From Mycolicibacter sinensis (GTDB lineage: Bacteria > Actinomycetota > Actinomycetes > Mycobacteriales > Mycobacteriaceae), in contig NZ_LZIN01000066.1 in NCBI RefSeq assembly GCF_001667375.1, positions 1-54,549 on the forward strand: a stretch of DNA of 54,549 bases, in the 5' to 3' direction. Under the pieces are notes generated by a model. It saw only the letters and a program-made list of their open reading frames with translations. It made no database searches and was not told where the DNA came from. Shown in pieces: positions 1 through 8,197 of this stretch; position 1 is the first letter of the stretch; every line of letters starts with the position of its first letter. Position numbers and translations under genes: made by a program.

Positions 1-128
1 CGGCCCGGCACCCGATTCCCATCGCCCACCCCCGGGAAGCTGACATAACATCGCCTGTCGCTCAAAGGCGGGCACACGCCCATATCCTCCGGACCGGTGA
101 CGGATGGGGCAGGTGGGAAACGATGTGC

Positions 129-746
129 TCAGTACCCGATCGTAAACCCGTGCCGCAGCACCAGATCCGCTGTGACATCGGGTCGCTGCGACAGCGGCCA
201 CGCCGCCACCTCGAACGCCTCGACGGCGAAGAACGCGTAGTTGACCGAGGTCTCCGGGGTGGTGCGCGACCGGTAGACGATCGCGTCCGGGCATTCCTCG
301 GGCTCAGGCCACCAGCGCCGCACCGCGTCGGCGAGTCGCTGGCAGGTGGCCCACACCGCGTCGTGCTGGCCGGTGCTGATCTGGTCGTCGACGCCCAGGG
401 CGTCCAGGTTGCGTTCGGTGCGCAAGTCGAGCACCCGCAGATGCCGCGCCGCGGTCAGCCGCACCAGGTGGTGGCCGGCGTGGTCGGCCGGGATCATCAA
501 CCCGGTCAGCCGGTAGCGCTCACGGAACGCACCGAGCAGATCCGTTGCCCCATAACGGGTGCGGAACATTCCCGACGTCGGGTCGAAGCGGTAGCGCGGC
601 TCGGGGAACCCGTCCCAAGCCCACCGGGAGGGGTGCTCGGCGTCCAGGCGCCACAGCTGCGTTCCGGCGGTGATCCGGCGGCGGCGCAGGCCGGTCGGCC
701 GGGCTTCGGGCAGTGCGGCCCGGTAGCCGGCGGGAAGCTCAGGCAC
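129..746 (-). CDS. RES-domain toxin of a type II toxin-antitoxin pair
   Basis: 205 aa. The RES fold is suggested by a YRFDP segment near residue 52, a helix ending AFRERY that carries the conserved Glu, and a late AIVYRSR segment with the conserved Ser. Characterised RES toxins (MbcT of M. tuberculosis, Res of Pseudomonas) degrade NAD+. The start codon lies inside the last codons of the upstream gene (8-base overlap), the usual antitoxin-then-toxin arrangement. The Gly-rich GGRFN stretch of many RES proteins is degenerate here, so this is a divergent branch. NAD-degrading activity is inferred from the family only. Confidence 0.75.
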   Translation of the reverse strand: MPELPAGYRAALPEARPTGLRRRRITAGTQLWRLDAEHPSRWAWDGFPEPRYRFDPTSGMFRTRYGATDLLGAFRERYRLTGLMIPADHAGHHLVRLTAARHLRVLDLRTERNLDALGVDDQISTGQHDAVWATCQRLADAVRRWWPEPEECPDAIVYRSRTTPETSVNYAFFAVEAFEVAAWPLSQRPDVTADLVLRHGFTIGY

Positions 747-1254
747 CGAGCGCGGTCAGCATCCGCCGGGCTTCCGCCGCGGTGGCGGGACGGCGCAGTG
801 CCTCGGCGATCGAGATACCGCCCAACTCGTCATGGGTGAGCCGCATGATGCGGTCGGCGGCCAGCGGATCGGTGCTGAACCGGGCCAGCAACTCCAGGAT
901 CTCGGGCAGGTCGGCGCGCAGCCGTGCGTCGTCGAATTGCCACGCCGGAAACCAGGTCTGGTTGCCCACGGCCGCGCCGATCAGCTTGCCGCGGCTGCGC
1001 AGCCGGTGCACCGCCTGCGGGGTGCCCAGCCGCAGCAGCGCCTGGACCTTCGGGGTGGGCAGCGCCCCGGCGACGAAGTCGTCGACGAGGGCGGCGCGAC
1101 GCTGGTCGTTCAGCGCGTGGGCGGCGATACGCTCCAAAGTGCCCTGCGGCGCCGTCGGCGCCTCCAGCAGGGCGTCGAGGACCTGGGCGAACCCGGCATC
1201 GGTGCGGGCACGTTCGGCGACCTGGCGGGCGATGGGTGCGACGGCGGCGGGCAT
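739..1254 (-). CDS. Antitoxin partner of the RES toxin (DUF2384/MbcA-like C-terminus)
   Basis: 171 aa. The last ~55 residues (from LPEILELL through SIAEALRRP to the end) match the pattern of the toxin-binding DUF2384 region of MbcA/ParS antitoxins. Upstream, around residues 65-110, a helix-turn-helix-like stretch (LPTPKVQALLRLGTPQAVHRL) could bind DNA. It precedes and overlaps the RES gene, so both are probably co-transcribed and autoregulated. The ~60-residue N-terminal helical part is unrecognised. Confidence 0.7.
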   Translation of the reverse strand: MPAAVAPIARQVAERARTDAGFAQVLDALLEAPTAPQGTLERIAAHALNDQRRAALVDDFVAGALPTPKVQALLRLGTPQAVHRLRSRGKLIGAAVGNQTWFPAWQFDDARLRADLPEILELLARFSTDPLAADRIMRLTHDELGGISIAEALRRPATAAEARRMLTALGA

Positions 1255-1263
1255 GCGTCCATG

Positions 1264-2103
1264 CTACCCGCGAGTGCGTCTAATTGAAACAATCGAAACC
1301 AATACCAGTACCGCGGCCGCTCCCAGCAGCGGCCAGACGCCCAGCGCGTCGACCCGATCGGCCAGCCAGGACTGCACCGCGCCGGCCGCGTGGATCACCG
1401 GATCGTCGGCGTCGGCCCCGGAGAAGTACAACCGGATCTCGTAGTAGCCGTAGTAGGTGACGTACAACCCGGTCAACAGCACGATCACCCCGGCGATGCG
1501 GCCCACATACGGCAGCACCCGGCGCAGCGCCGAGGTCGCCGACGAACCGGCCAGTGCCACCGCCAGCGCCGCGACGCCGACGGTGATGCTCATGCCCGCG
1601 GCGTAGGCGACGAACGCCAGCACCCCGGCCAGCGTCGAGCCCTGGTGGAAGGTCGTGCTGATCACCGCGAGAAACGGTGCGATCGTGCACGACAACGAGG
1701 CGACCGCATAGCCCACGCCGTAGCCGTACATCGACCGCAGCCGCGCCGTCGGCGTCCCGCCCGCCTTGGGCAGCAGCACCGAGATGTCCCGGCCGGCCAG
1801 CAGCCAGCCGCCCATCGCCAGCAGCAGCACGCCGATGACCACGGTGGCGAACGGCAGATACTTCTGCGCCGAGGCGATCAACGGCGACACCGCCAGCCCG
1901 AAAATCCCGAACACCGTCAGGAACCCGGCCGACATCGTCACCGTCGCCGCACCGGCGCGGGCCAGCGCCACCGGACGCGAGGTGTCCCGGCTGTCGGCGA
2001 TCACCAAACCCAGATACCCCGGCAGAAACGCGAAACCACACGGGTTCAGCGCCGCGACCAGCCCGGCGCCCAGAGCGAAACTCAGTGTGGCGGTGTCGAT
2101 CAC
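1264..2103 (-). CDS. ccdA: CcdA-family thiol:disulfide transporter
   Basis: 279 aa from a GTG start at 2103 that overlaps the stop of the upstream thioredoxin gene (GTGA). About six or seven hydrophobic segments. The two cysteines used by CcdA/DsbD proteins to pass reducing equivalents across the membrane are visible in LNPCGFAFLPGYL (segment 1) and ASLSCTIAPFL (segment 4). Coupled to an exported thioredoxin-like lipoprotein, so it probably keeps that protein's CPTC site reduced. Pairing resembles Rv2877c/Rv2878c (mpt53) of M. tuberculosis. Longer upstream starts exist but would run through the neighbour. Confidence 0.85.
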   Translation of the reverse strand: MIDTATLSFALGAGLVAALNPCGFAFLPGYLGLVIADSRDTSRPVALARAGAATVTMSAGFLTVFGIFGLAVSPLIASAQKYLPFATVVIGVLLLAMGGWLLAGRDISVLLPKAGGTPTARLRSMYGYGVGYAVASLSCTIAPFLAVISTTFHQGSTLAGVLAFVAYAAGMSITVGVAALAVALAGSSATSALRRVLPYVGRIAGVIVLLTGLYVTYYGYYEIRLYFSGADADDPVIHAAGAVQSWLADRVDALGVWPLLGAAAVLVLVSIVSIRRTRG

Positions 2104-2606
2104 GTCGGCGTCAGCGCCTGCACCCGCGCACTCAGATCGGCTTCGGACAGCGAGCCCTTCACCACTTCGACTCCGCCGTCCGGGCTGACGAAGGCGTACG
2201 CGGGCTGGCGGGTCACCCCGAACCGGGCCCACACCGCGGCGTCGGCGTCGTTGAGCTCGGTGAAGGAGTCCACACCGTACTTGGCGACGAAGTCCTGCAG
2301 CGCGCTCAGCTCATCGCGCGCGCCCACCCCGACGAACGTCACCGCCGGATGCGCGGCGGCCACCCGCGCCACCACCGGCGCATCCTTCTGACAGGTGGGA
2401 CACCACGGCGCCCAGAACCACAGCACCGCCGGCCGGCCGTGCAGGCTCGAACCGGAGAATTTCCGGCCGTCCAGGGTTTGGGCGGTGAAGTCCAGCTGGG
2501 TGCCCTCGGCCGTCGTCCGCGAACCGCATCCCGCGGCCAGCAGGGCCGTCGCGGCCACGAGTACGGCGATCAGCAGGCACAGTCCAGAGGCTTTGGGAGC
2601 GGGCAT
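2100..2606 (-). CDS. Thioredoxin-fold lipoprotein (Mpt53/TlpA-like)
   Basis: 168 aa. A hydrophobic N-terminus ends in a lipobox (LLAAGC, Cys at about residue 24), so it should be lipid-anchored outside the membrane. The mature part is TlpA/Mpt53-like: FTAQTLDGRKFSG, then AVLWFWAPWCPTC as the redox site, VTFVGVGARDE and a cis-Pro region near QPAYAFV. M. tuberculosis Mpt53 is a soluble secreted relative; the lipobox is the difference here. Co-transcribed with ccdA through a 4-base overlap. Confidence 0.85.
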   Translation of the reverse strand: MPAPKASGLCLLIAVLVAATALLAAGCGSRTTAEGTQLDFTAQTLDGRKFSGSSLHGRPAVLWFWAPWCPTCQKDAPVVARVAAAHPAVTFVGVGARDELSALQDFVAKYGVDSFTELNDADAAVWARFGVTRQPAYAFVSPDGGVEVVKGSLSEADLSARVQALTPT

Positions 2607-2651
2607 GCCGCCGAGTATGCCAGCGGTGCCGGCCGGGCTAAGGTCGCTGAC

Positions 2652-3089
2652 ATGGCCCGCGGACGCCTGGAGCACACCGCCGACATCGGGGCGTCGCCGG
2701 AGATTGTGACGGCGTTTCTGGCCGACCTGACCAATTACGAAGCGCTGCACCCGATGCTGGTGGACGTGCGCCGCGTCCCCGGCGGCACCGACGGCGCCAC
2801 CCGCTACCTGGCCCCGCACCGCATGCGCCTGTACGGCATTCCGATCCGCTTCACCTGCCGGGTGGACCTGCGCACCGACGGCCCCGGCGAGATCCGCAGC
2901 CACACCTTGCAGCGGCCCGGCATCGAAATGTGGTCGACGGTGACGGTGCGCCCGCACGGCGACGGCAGCCAGCTGCATGAGCAGGTCGACATCAGCGCAC
3001 CCCGGCTGTTGATGAACACCGTGCTGCGCGACGGCGGCAGCTCGCATGCCGCGATGTGGCAGAACCTGCGACGCTATTTCGCGAGCTGA
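2652..3089 (+). CDS. SRPBCC-family protein (START-like fold)
   Basis: 145 aa. The N-terminal half (ADIGASPEIVTAFLADLTNYEALHP) has the first strand and helices of polyketide-cyclase/SRPBCC proteins; the C-terminus ends with the long helix typical of the fold. Such proteins bind hydrophobic ligands in a deep cavity; no ligand can be assigned. Divergent from the thioredoxin lipoprotein with 45 bases between starts and followed closely by cynS. Confidence 0.65.
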   Translation: MARGRLEHTADIGASPEIVTAFLADLTNYEALHPMLVDVRRVPGGTDGATRYLAPHRMRLYGIPIRFTCRVDLRTDGPGEIRSHTLQRPGIEMWSTVTVRPHGDGSQLHEQVDISAPRLLMNTVLRDGGSSHAAMWQNLRRYFAS

Positions 3090-3112
3090 CCGACACGGGC
3101 ATGCTGGAAGCC

Positions 3113-3562
3113 ATGAACCGAAGCGAGATCACCGAGCAGATCGTCGCCGCCCGGCTGGCCAAGGGCCTGAGCTGGCAGGAGCTGGCCGACGCCATCAAGA
3201 AGCCGGTCGTGTGGACCACGTCGGCGCTGCTGGGCCAGCAGCCCATCCCCGCCGAGCAGGGCGAAATCCTGGCCGATCTGCTCGGCTTGGATCGTTCGGT
3301 GGTACCGATACTGGCCGCGGTGCCGGTGCGCGGCGGGCTCACCACGCCGCCCACCGACCCGACCATCTACCGGCTCTACGAGGCGGTGGGCGTCTACGGC
3401 CCCGCGCTCAAAGAACTGATCCACGAGCAGTTCGGCGACGGCATCATGAGCGCGATCAACTTCAGCGTGGACATCGACAAGAAACCGCACCCCGGCGGTG
3501 ATCGGGTGGTGATCACCCTCGACGGCAAATTCCTGCCCTACGAGTGGAACTCCGCGGACTGA
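3113..3562 (+). CDS. cynS: Cyanate hydratase (cyanase)
   Basis: 149 aa (E. coli 156). Converts cyanate plus bicarbonate to ammonia and CO2. The three catalytic residues of E. coli CynS (Arg96, Glu99, Ser122) align at Arg87 and Glu90 (YRLYE) and Ser113 (MSAINF), all with the same offset of 9. The N-terminal half is the helical DNA-binding-like domain and the C-terminal dimer domain ends ITLDGKFLPY. An alternative ATG at 3101 adds four residues. No carbonic anhydrase or cyanate transporter lies beside it, unlike the E. coli cynTSX operon. Confidence 0.93.
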   Translation: MNRSEITEQIVAARLAKGLSWQELADAIKKPVVWTTSALLGQQPIPAEQGEILADLLGLDRSVVPILAAVPVRGGLTTPPTDPTIYRLYEAVGVYGPALKELIHEQFGDGIMSAINFSVDIDKKPHPGGDRVVITLDGKFLPYEWNSAD

Positions 3563-4615
3563 GTGCCGACCGTGGCCAGTCGTCGATCGCAGGGCACCGC
3601 GCCGCCGACCGCCGACCTGGTGCTGTCCGGCGGGGGAGTGCGGTTCATCGGGCTGGTCGGGGCGGTGGTAGCGCTGATGGACGCCGGCTACTCGGTGCAG
3701 CGCATCTCCGGGGTGTCCGGCGGTTCGGTGGTGGGCACCATCCTGGCCGCGGCCGCCCAGGGCGATCAGCTGACCGCGGCACAGGTCAAGGAACTGGCGC
3801 TGTCGGTGCCGCTGTCCACCTGGCGCGACACCGAGGTACCGGTCCCGCTGCTGGGCGCGGCCTACGGATTCTTGCGCGACAGCGGCCTGTACCGCGGCGA
3901 CGTCGCCCACGACTGGATCCGCAGCGAGCTGGCCAACCTGGGGGTGCACACCTGGGGCGATCTGGCCTACGACGACGACAACCTGCTGACCGAGCGGCGC
4001 TACCGCGCGGTGGTCAGCGTGACCGACGTCACGACCGGGCAGCTGGTCCGGCTGCCGTGGGACTACCGGCGGGTCTACGGCCTCGACCCCGACGAGCAGT
4101 CGGTCGCCGATGCGGTGCGCGCCTCGATGTCGGTGCCGTTCTTCTACCGCCCGGCGACGCTGACCAGCGCCGCCGGGCGGCAATCCACGCTGGTCGACGG
4201 CGGGGTGCTGTCGAACTTCCCGATCGACACGTTCGACCGGCTCGACGGCCGCGCACCGCTGTGGCCCACCTTCGGGGTGACGGTGGTGCCGGAGCTGTCC
4301 GGCGGCGATATCGGCGACATGGTTCCGGGCCTGCGGCCGCTGCGCATGTTCGGGCAGTCGCGGCTGCTGGAAAACCTGATCAGCACCCTGCTGGTCGGCC
4401 ACGACCAGACTTATCTGAACCAGCCGTGGGTCAGCGTGCGTGCCATCAAGATCAACCCGACCGACGTCGGCGTGCTGGACTTCGGGATCTCCCGCGCCCG
4501 GCTCGAAGAGCTCTACCAAAACGGCTACGTCGCGACCCAGGAGTTCCTGTCGGGCTGGGACTGGCCGGCCTACCTGGAGCGGTTCCGGGTGGCGCACTAC
4601 CCGGGCGCCGAGTGA
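3563..4615 (+). CDS. Patatin-like phospholipase
   Basis: 350 aa from a GTG that begins on the base after the cynS stop. All patatin elements are present: oxyanion loop LSGGGVRFIG, nucleophile elbow GVSGGS (Ser52), and the Asp of the Ser-Asp dyad in LVDGG (Asp212). No signal peptide is evident, so it is probably cytoplasmic and acts on membrane or storage lipids. The zero-base junction with cynS suggests one transcript, but there is no obvious functional link. Confidence 0.85.
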   Translation: MPTVASRRSQGTAPPTADLVLSGGGVRFIGLVGAVVALMDAGYSVQRISGVSGGSVVGTILAAAAQGDQLTAAQVKELALSVPLSTWRDTEVPVPLLGAAYGFLRDSGLYRGDVAHDWIRSELANLGVHTWGDLAYDDDNLLTERRYRAVVSVTDVTTGQLVRLPWDYRRVYGLDPDEQSVADAVRASMSVPFFYRPATLTSAAGRQSTLVDGGVLSNFPIDTFDRLDGRAPLWPTFGVTVVPELSGGDIGDMVPGLRPLRMFGQSRLLENLISTLLVGHDQTYLNQPWVSVRAIKINPTDVGVLDFGISRARLEELYQNGYVATQEFLSGWDWPAYLERFRVAHYPGAE

Positions 4616-4618
4616 CGT

Positions 4619-5449
4619 TCAGTGCCGGTGCTTGCCCAACTCGGCGCTGGCGTCACCCAGCCGCACGGTGATGTCGGTGTTGCCGGTGCCCTCGAGCTGC
4701 TCGCGGCCGCGCAGCCGGTCCTGGATCTCGCGGGCCGCCCCGTTGATCCGCTCGATCTCGCTGCGGAACACGTCCGGGCGGGTCTCCTTGCTGGCGTAGT
4801 GGAAGTAGCTGAGCAGGCTGCGCAGCAGCTCCAGCTTCTGCTTCTCCCGCTTGGCCAGGTCGTGCGTCGTCATCAACTCGACGCGCCGCACCGGCGGCAG
4901 GTCGCCCCAGTCCAGCGTCACCTTGTTCTCGTAGGGGGTCCGCTTGCCGCGCCCGAACCACCCCTTGGGCTCGTCGGGGGTGTCGTAGTAGGTGACGGTC
5001 CCGGTGAACCGCGACTCGATGCCCTCACCGAGCTCGGCCCGGTCGATCGCCGAGTCCCACACCGTGCGCCATTCCTGGTTCGGCGCCAGCACCGTCAGCT
5101 CCTCGGGCAGCTGCAAGGCCACCACGTCGGCGTAGCCGTCCGAAGCCGTCTCGTAGCGGGCCACGGTCGGCGGCTGGGCGAACGAGAACCGGATGTCATA
5201 GGCGGCGGTCTTGCCGAAGTTGCGGACCACCAGCTCGATGACGTGCCAGTCCGCGGCGTGCGGCTCCATATACATCGCCACGTGCGGGCGGGTCTGCTCG
5301 GCGGCCGCGCGGCGGTTGCGCTGCAGTTGCCGGTTCAGATAGAGCAGCGCCAGCACGGTGATCCCGATCGCCAGCCACGCCGCGAACGCCAGCCACGTCT
5401 CCGGCCCCGCGTGGGCGATGTCGTACCAGCGGTCCTCGACTGATCCCAT
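4619..5449 (-). CDS. Unknown protein with one N-terminal membrane anchor
   Basis: 276 aa. One transmembrane helix at about residues 19-39 (AFAAWLAIGITVLALLYL) is followed by a basic stretch, so the bulk (about 235 residues) is probably cytoplasmic. The body has a predicted beta domain (WHVIELVVRNFGKTAAYDIRFSF), like proteins annotated as 'YdbS/DUF-type membrane-anchored', and a charged helical C-terminus. I do not recognise a family with confidence. It lies 11 bases after the gloB-like gene and is probably co-transcribed with it. Confidence 0.6.
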   Translation of the reverse strand: MGSVEDRWYDIAHAGPETWLAFAAWLAIGITVLALLYLNRQLQRNRRAAAEQTRPHVAMYMEPHAADWHVIELVVRNFGKTAAYDIRFSFAQPPTVARYETASDGYADVVALQLPEELTVLAPNQEWRTVWDSAIDRAELGEGIESRFTGTVTYYDTPDEPKGWFGRGKRTPYENKVTLDWGDLPPVRRVELMTTHDLAKREKQKLELLRSLLSYFHYASKETRPDVFRSEIERINGAAREIQDRLRGREQLEGTGNTDITVRLGDASAELGKHRH

Positions 5450-5460
5450 CGGCTATCCCC

Positions 5461-6177
5461 TCATCCGCCCATCAGCATGCGCCACCGGTCCAGGCTTCCG
5501 GCGCTGAATACATAGTTGGATCGCTTGACCTCGGAGAGCGCAGCGCTCGGGTCGGCCGAATACCAGTGCCCGGGGAACACCGTCGGGTCACCCGGCAGGG
5601 CGGCCAGCTGCTGCAGGCTGCGGTACATCTCGTCGGAGTCGCCACCGGGGAAGTCGGTGCGGCCGCAGCCCTCCAGAAACAACGTGTCGCCGGCGACGAG
5701 CCGGCCCTCGAGCAGGAAGCACTGACTGCCCGGGGTGTGCCCGGGGGTGTGCAGCAGCTCGATCTCGATGTCGCCGATGCTGACCTTGTCGCCGTGCTCA
5801 TGGGCGGTCAGGTCCGTCATCGGAATTCCGGTGATCCGCGAAACCCACTGTGCCTCATGGGTGTTCACGTGAACCGGGACGCTGGCCCGCTCCAGCAGCT
5901 CGGCGAGGCCCTTGAGTTCGAATCCCATCATCGACCCGCCCACGTGATCGGGGTGGTGGTGGGTCACCAGTACGCCGGACAGCCGCATGCCGTCGGCCTC
6001 GATGGTGTCGAGCAGGTCGCCGGCGGCGTAGGCCGGGTCGACCACCACGGCGTCGCCGGTCTGCCGGTCGCCGATCAGGTACGCGAAATTGCGCATCTGG
6101 GTGGCCATCGGGTCCCCGACCGCGAAATCGCGTCCGGAGAGCAGTTGGCGGAAATACAGCCGGTCGGATTCGGGCAC
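5461..6177 (-). CDS. Metallo-beta-lactamase-fold hydrolase, glyoxalase II-like (Rv0634c orthologue)
   Basis: 238 aa from a GTG at 6177, chosen because it gives the length of Rv0634c and drops a basic non-conserved leader. The metal-binding motif THHHPDHVGG sits near residue 75-85; further ligands are in TPGHTPGS, VAGDTLF and FPGHWYS. Glyoxalase II hydrolyses S-acyl thiol adducts; mycobacteria use mycothiol rather than glutathione, so the substrate is inferred to differ. Divergent from the tRNA-Thr/tRNA-Met block. Confidence 0.82.
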   Translation of the reverse strand: MPESDRLYFRQLLSGRDFAVGDPMATQMRNFAYLIGDRQTGDAVVVDPAYAAGDLLDTIEADGMRLSGVLVTHHHPDHVGGSMMGFELKGLAELLERASVPVHVNTHEAQWVSRITGIPMTDLTAHEHGDKVSIGDIEIELLHTPGHTPGSQCFLLEGRLVAGDTLFLEGCGRTDFPGGDSDEMYRSLQQLAALPGDPTVFPGHWYSADPSAALSEVKRSNYVFSAGSLDRWRMLMGG

Positions 6178-6226
6178 GCCTCCCACCCTAAAGCAGCGGG
6201 TACCGCAAACCCGGCGAAGCCGGGCG

Positions 6227-6278
6227 CGGCAGGTCGTCGCCATCAGCCGCGGCGACTCGGCAGGTCGTCGCCATCAGC
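6227..6278. repeat. Direct repeat of 21 bases, two copies
   Basis: The same 21-base unit (starts CGGCAGGTCGTCGCC, ends ATCAGC) occurs at 6227-6247 and 6258-6278, a period of 31, between the gloB-like start and thrT. Function unknown. Confidence 0.6.
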
Positions 6279-6286
6279 ACCGCGGT

Positions 6287-6316
6287 TTGGTGACCTCGCG
6301 GGCGAGGTTGTAACCT
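6287..6316 (+). promoter_or_regulatory. Possible SigA-type promoter for thrT-metT-rpmG
   Basis: TTGGTG at 6287-6292 and TAACCT at 6311-6316, 18 bases apart, end 39 bases before the first tRNA base. Both hexamers are only partial matches. Confidence 0.35.
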
Positions 6317-6355
6317 TCTACAGGCTTACGGCGCCGCATGGCCGCCGTTGGTCAG

Positions 6356-6428
6356 GCCCCCTTAGCTCAGTCGGCAGAGCGTTTCCATGGTAAGGAAAAG
6401 GTCAACGGTTCGATTCCGTTAGGGGGCT
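6356..6428 (+). tRNA. thrT: tRNA-Thr (GGT anticodon)
   Basis: Cloverleaf fits: 7-bp acceptor GCCCCCT/AGGGGGC, D-arm TAGCTCAGTCGGCAGAGC, anticodon stem TTTCC/GGAAA with loop ATGGTAA giving anticodon GGT, and T-arm around GGTTCGATTCC. CCA is not encoded. Followed 38 bases later by tRNA-Met, as in M. tuberculosis. Confidence 0.95.
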
Positions 6429-6466
6429 CGGTGGACGCCGGGCCTGCTGGCAGGTGTATTACCCGC

Positions 6467-6540
<74 letters not shown>

Positions 6541-6583
6541 CTACGAGAACCAGCGCAACAACAGATGAAAGAGGGCAGCTGAC

Positions 6584-6751
6584 GTGGCCTCCAGCACCGA
6601 TGTGCGGCCGAAGATCACCTTGGCCTGTGAGGTGTGCAAGCACCGCAACTACATCACCAAGAAGAACCGCCGCAACGACCCCGACCGGCTGGAGCTGAAG
6701 AAGTTCTGCCCCAACTGCGGCAAGCACCAGTCTCACCGCGAATCCCGCTAG
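6584..6751 (+). CDS. rpmG: 50S ribosomal protein L33, zinc-binding form
   Basis: 55 aa from a GTG, normal length for L33. Two CxxC pairs (CEVC near residue 15 and CPNC near residue 40) show the zinc-binding form rather than the Cys-free paralogue that mycobacteria make under zinc limitation. Sits between metT and hadA, the position of rpmG2 (Rv0634B). Confidence 0.93.
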   Translation: MASSTDVRPKITLACEVCKHRNYITKKNRRNDPDRLELKKFCPNCGKHQSHRESR

Positions 6752-6763
6752 GTAGCGCGAACC

Positions 6764-7240
6764 GTGTCGTTGGCCGAGCGCCTCGCCGGGGCGCACTACC
6801 GCTATCCCGACCACTATGACGTGGAGCGGGAGAAGATCCGCGAATACGCTCGCGCGGTCAAGGCCGTGGACCCGGCCAGCTTCGACGTGCGGGCCGCCGC
6901 CGGCCTCGGCTACGACGGCCTGCTGGCCCCGCTGACCTACATCTCGGTGTTCGGTCACAAGGCGATTTCGTCGTTCTTCGAGCATGCCGGTGTCACCGTC
7001 GATGACGCTCAGATCGTCCAGGTCGACCAGAAGCTGGAGTTTCACCAGCCGATCAAGGAAGGCGACCGGCTGTACTGCGACGTCTCGGTCGAATCGGTTC
7101 GCCACGCACACGGCACCGACATCATCGTGACCCGGCAGGTGGTCACCAATGATGCCGGCGAGACCGTGCAGGAGACATATACGACGCTGGCGGGTCGCGC
7201 CGGCGAGGGAGAAAAAGGTTTCACCGATGGCGTTGCGTGA
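6764..7240 (+). CDS. hadA: (3R)-hydroxyacyl-ACP dehydratase subunit HadA
   Basis: 158 aa, the same length as M. tuberculosis HadA (Rv0635). A single hot-dog fold with the conserved opening HYRYPDHYDVEREKIREYA and LAPLTYISVFG. HadA lacks the hydratase-2 catalytic motif and forms the substrate-binding half of the HadAB heterodimer in FAS-II mycolate elongation. The GTG start is 12 bases after rpmG; the 3' end overlaps hadB by 14 bases. HadA Cys61, associated in literature with thiacetazone/isoxyl action, is not conserved at this place (ISVFGHK follows). Confidence 0.93.
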   Translation: MSLAERLAGAHYRYPDHYDVEREKIREYARAVKAVDPASFDVRAAAGLGYDGLLAPLTYISVFGHKAISSFFEHAGVTVDDAQIVQVDQKLEFHQPIKEGDRLYCDVSVESVRHAHGTDIIVTRQVVTNDAGETVQETYTTLAGRAGEGEKGFTDGVA

Positions 7241-7655
7241 GTTCAGTTCGGTCAAGGTCGGCGATCAGCTGCCTGAGCGGGTCATCCCGCTGTCTCGGCA
7301 GGATCTGGTCAACTATGCCGGCGTGTCCGGCGACCTGAACCCGATCCACTGGGACGACGAGATCGCCCAGCAGGTCGGCCTGGACACCGCGATCGCCCAC
7401 GGCATGCTGACCATGGGGCTTGGCGGCGGCTACGTCACCGCGTGGGTGGGTGACCCGGGAGCGGTGACCGAGTACAACGTCCGTTTCACCGCCGTGGTGC
7501 CGGTGCCCAACGACGGCAAGGGCGCCGAGATCGTCTTCAGCGGCCGGGTGAAGTCTGTGGACCCGGAATCCAAGTCGGTGACGATCGCGCTCACCGCCAC
7601 CACCGACGGAAAGAAGATCTTCGGACGGGCGGTCGCCTCGGCGAAGCTCGCCTAG
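7227..7655 (+). CDS. hadB: (3R)-hydroxyacyl-ACP dehydratase catalytic subunit HadB
   Basis: 142 aa, as in Rv0636, and nearly colinear with it. The hydratase-2 motif SGDLNPIHWDDEIA carries catalytic Asp36 and His41; IAHGMLTMGLGGGYV follows. It is the catalytic partner of both HadA and HadC in FAS-II. The start is placed at MALREF inside the hadA 3' end (14-base overlap), implying coupled translation; starts further upstream would add a non-conserved basic leader. Confidence 0.95.
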   Translation: MALREFSSVKVGDQLPERVIPLSRQDLVNYAGVSGDLNPIHWDDEIAQQVGLDTAIAHGMLTMGLGGGYVTAWVGDPGAVTEYNVRFTAVVPVPNDGKGAEIVFSGRVKSVDPESKSVTIALTATTDGKKIFGRAVASAKLA

Positions 7656-7665
7656 GGGAACAACA

Positions 7666-8166
7666 ATGGCGATCAAAACCGATATCCGGGGCCTGATCTG
7701 GCGCTACCCGGAGCCGTTCGTGGTGGGCCGCGAGAAGATCCGCGAGTTCGCCCGGGCCATCAAGGCCGAGGACCCCGCCTGCTACGACGAGGCGGCGGCG
7801 GCCGAACTGGGCTACGACTCGGTGCTGGCCCCGCTGACCTTCGTGGCGATCCTGGCCAAGTTGGTGCAGTCCGACTTCTTCCGCAACGTCGACACCGGCT
7901 ACACCACCATGCAGATGGTCCAGGTCGACCAGGGGTTCACCTACCGCAAACCGATCAAGGCCGGCGACGTCCTCTACGCGCGGATGGAGATCGCGTCGGT
8001 CAACGAGCGGTTCGGCGCCGACATCGTGACGACCCGCAACATCTTGACCAACCAGGACGGCGACGTCGTGCTGGAGGCGTTCACCACGATGATGGGCCAC
8101 GACGGCGACGATTCGGTGAGCCTGAAGTGGGACGCCGAATCCGGTCAGGTCGTCCGAACAGCCTGA
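7666..8166 (+). CDS. hadC: (3R)-hydroxyacyl-ACP dehydratase subunit HadC
   Basis: 166 aa, equal to Rv0637. HadA-like hot-dog fold (LIWRYPEPFVVGREKIREFARA, LAPLTFVAIL) without the catalytic D/H motif; pairs with HadB to dehydrate the longer meromycolate intermediates. Ten bases after hadB, with a GGGGAACAAC spacing before ATG. Ends 154 bases before trpT. Confidence 0.95.
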   Translation: MAIKTDIRGLIWRYPEPFVVGREKIREFARAIKAEDPACYDEAAAAELGYDSVLAPLTFVAILAKLVQSDFFRNVDTGYTTMQMVQVDQGFTYRKPIKAGDVLYARMEIASVNERFGADIVTTRNILTNQDGDVVLEAFTTMMGHDGDDSVSLKWDAESGQVVRTA

Positions 8167-8191
8167 TTAGTAACTGGCCGCAGCGGCGAGG

Positions 8192-8197
8192 TACACT
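8192..8197 (+). promoter_or_regulatory. Possible -10 element for trpT-secE-nusG
   Basis: TACACT in the 154-base gap between hadC and tRNA-Trp fits the mycobacterial TANNNT pattern. No convincing -35 was seen 16-19 bases upstream. Confidence 0.3.

Noticed and set aside
1..128. Gene or promoter at the left edge
   Set aside because: The first 128 bases show no coding frame and no convincing promoter.
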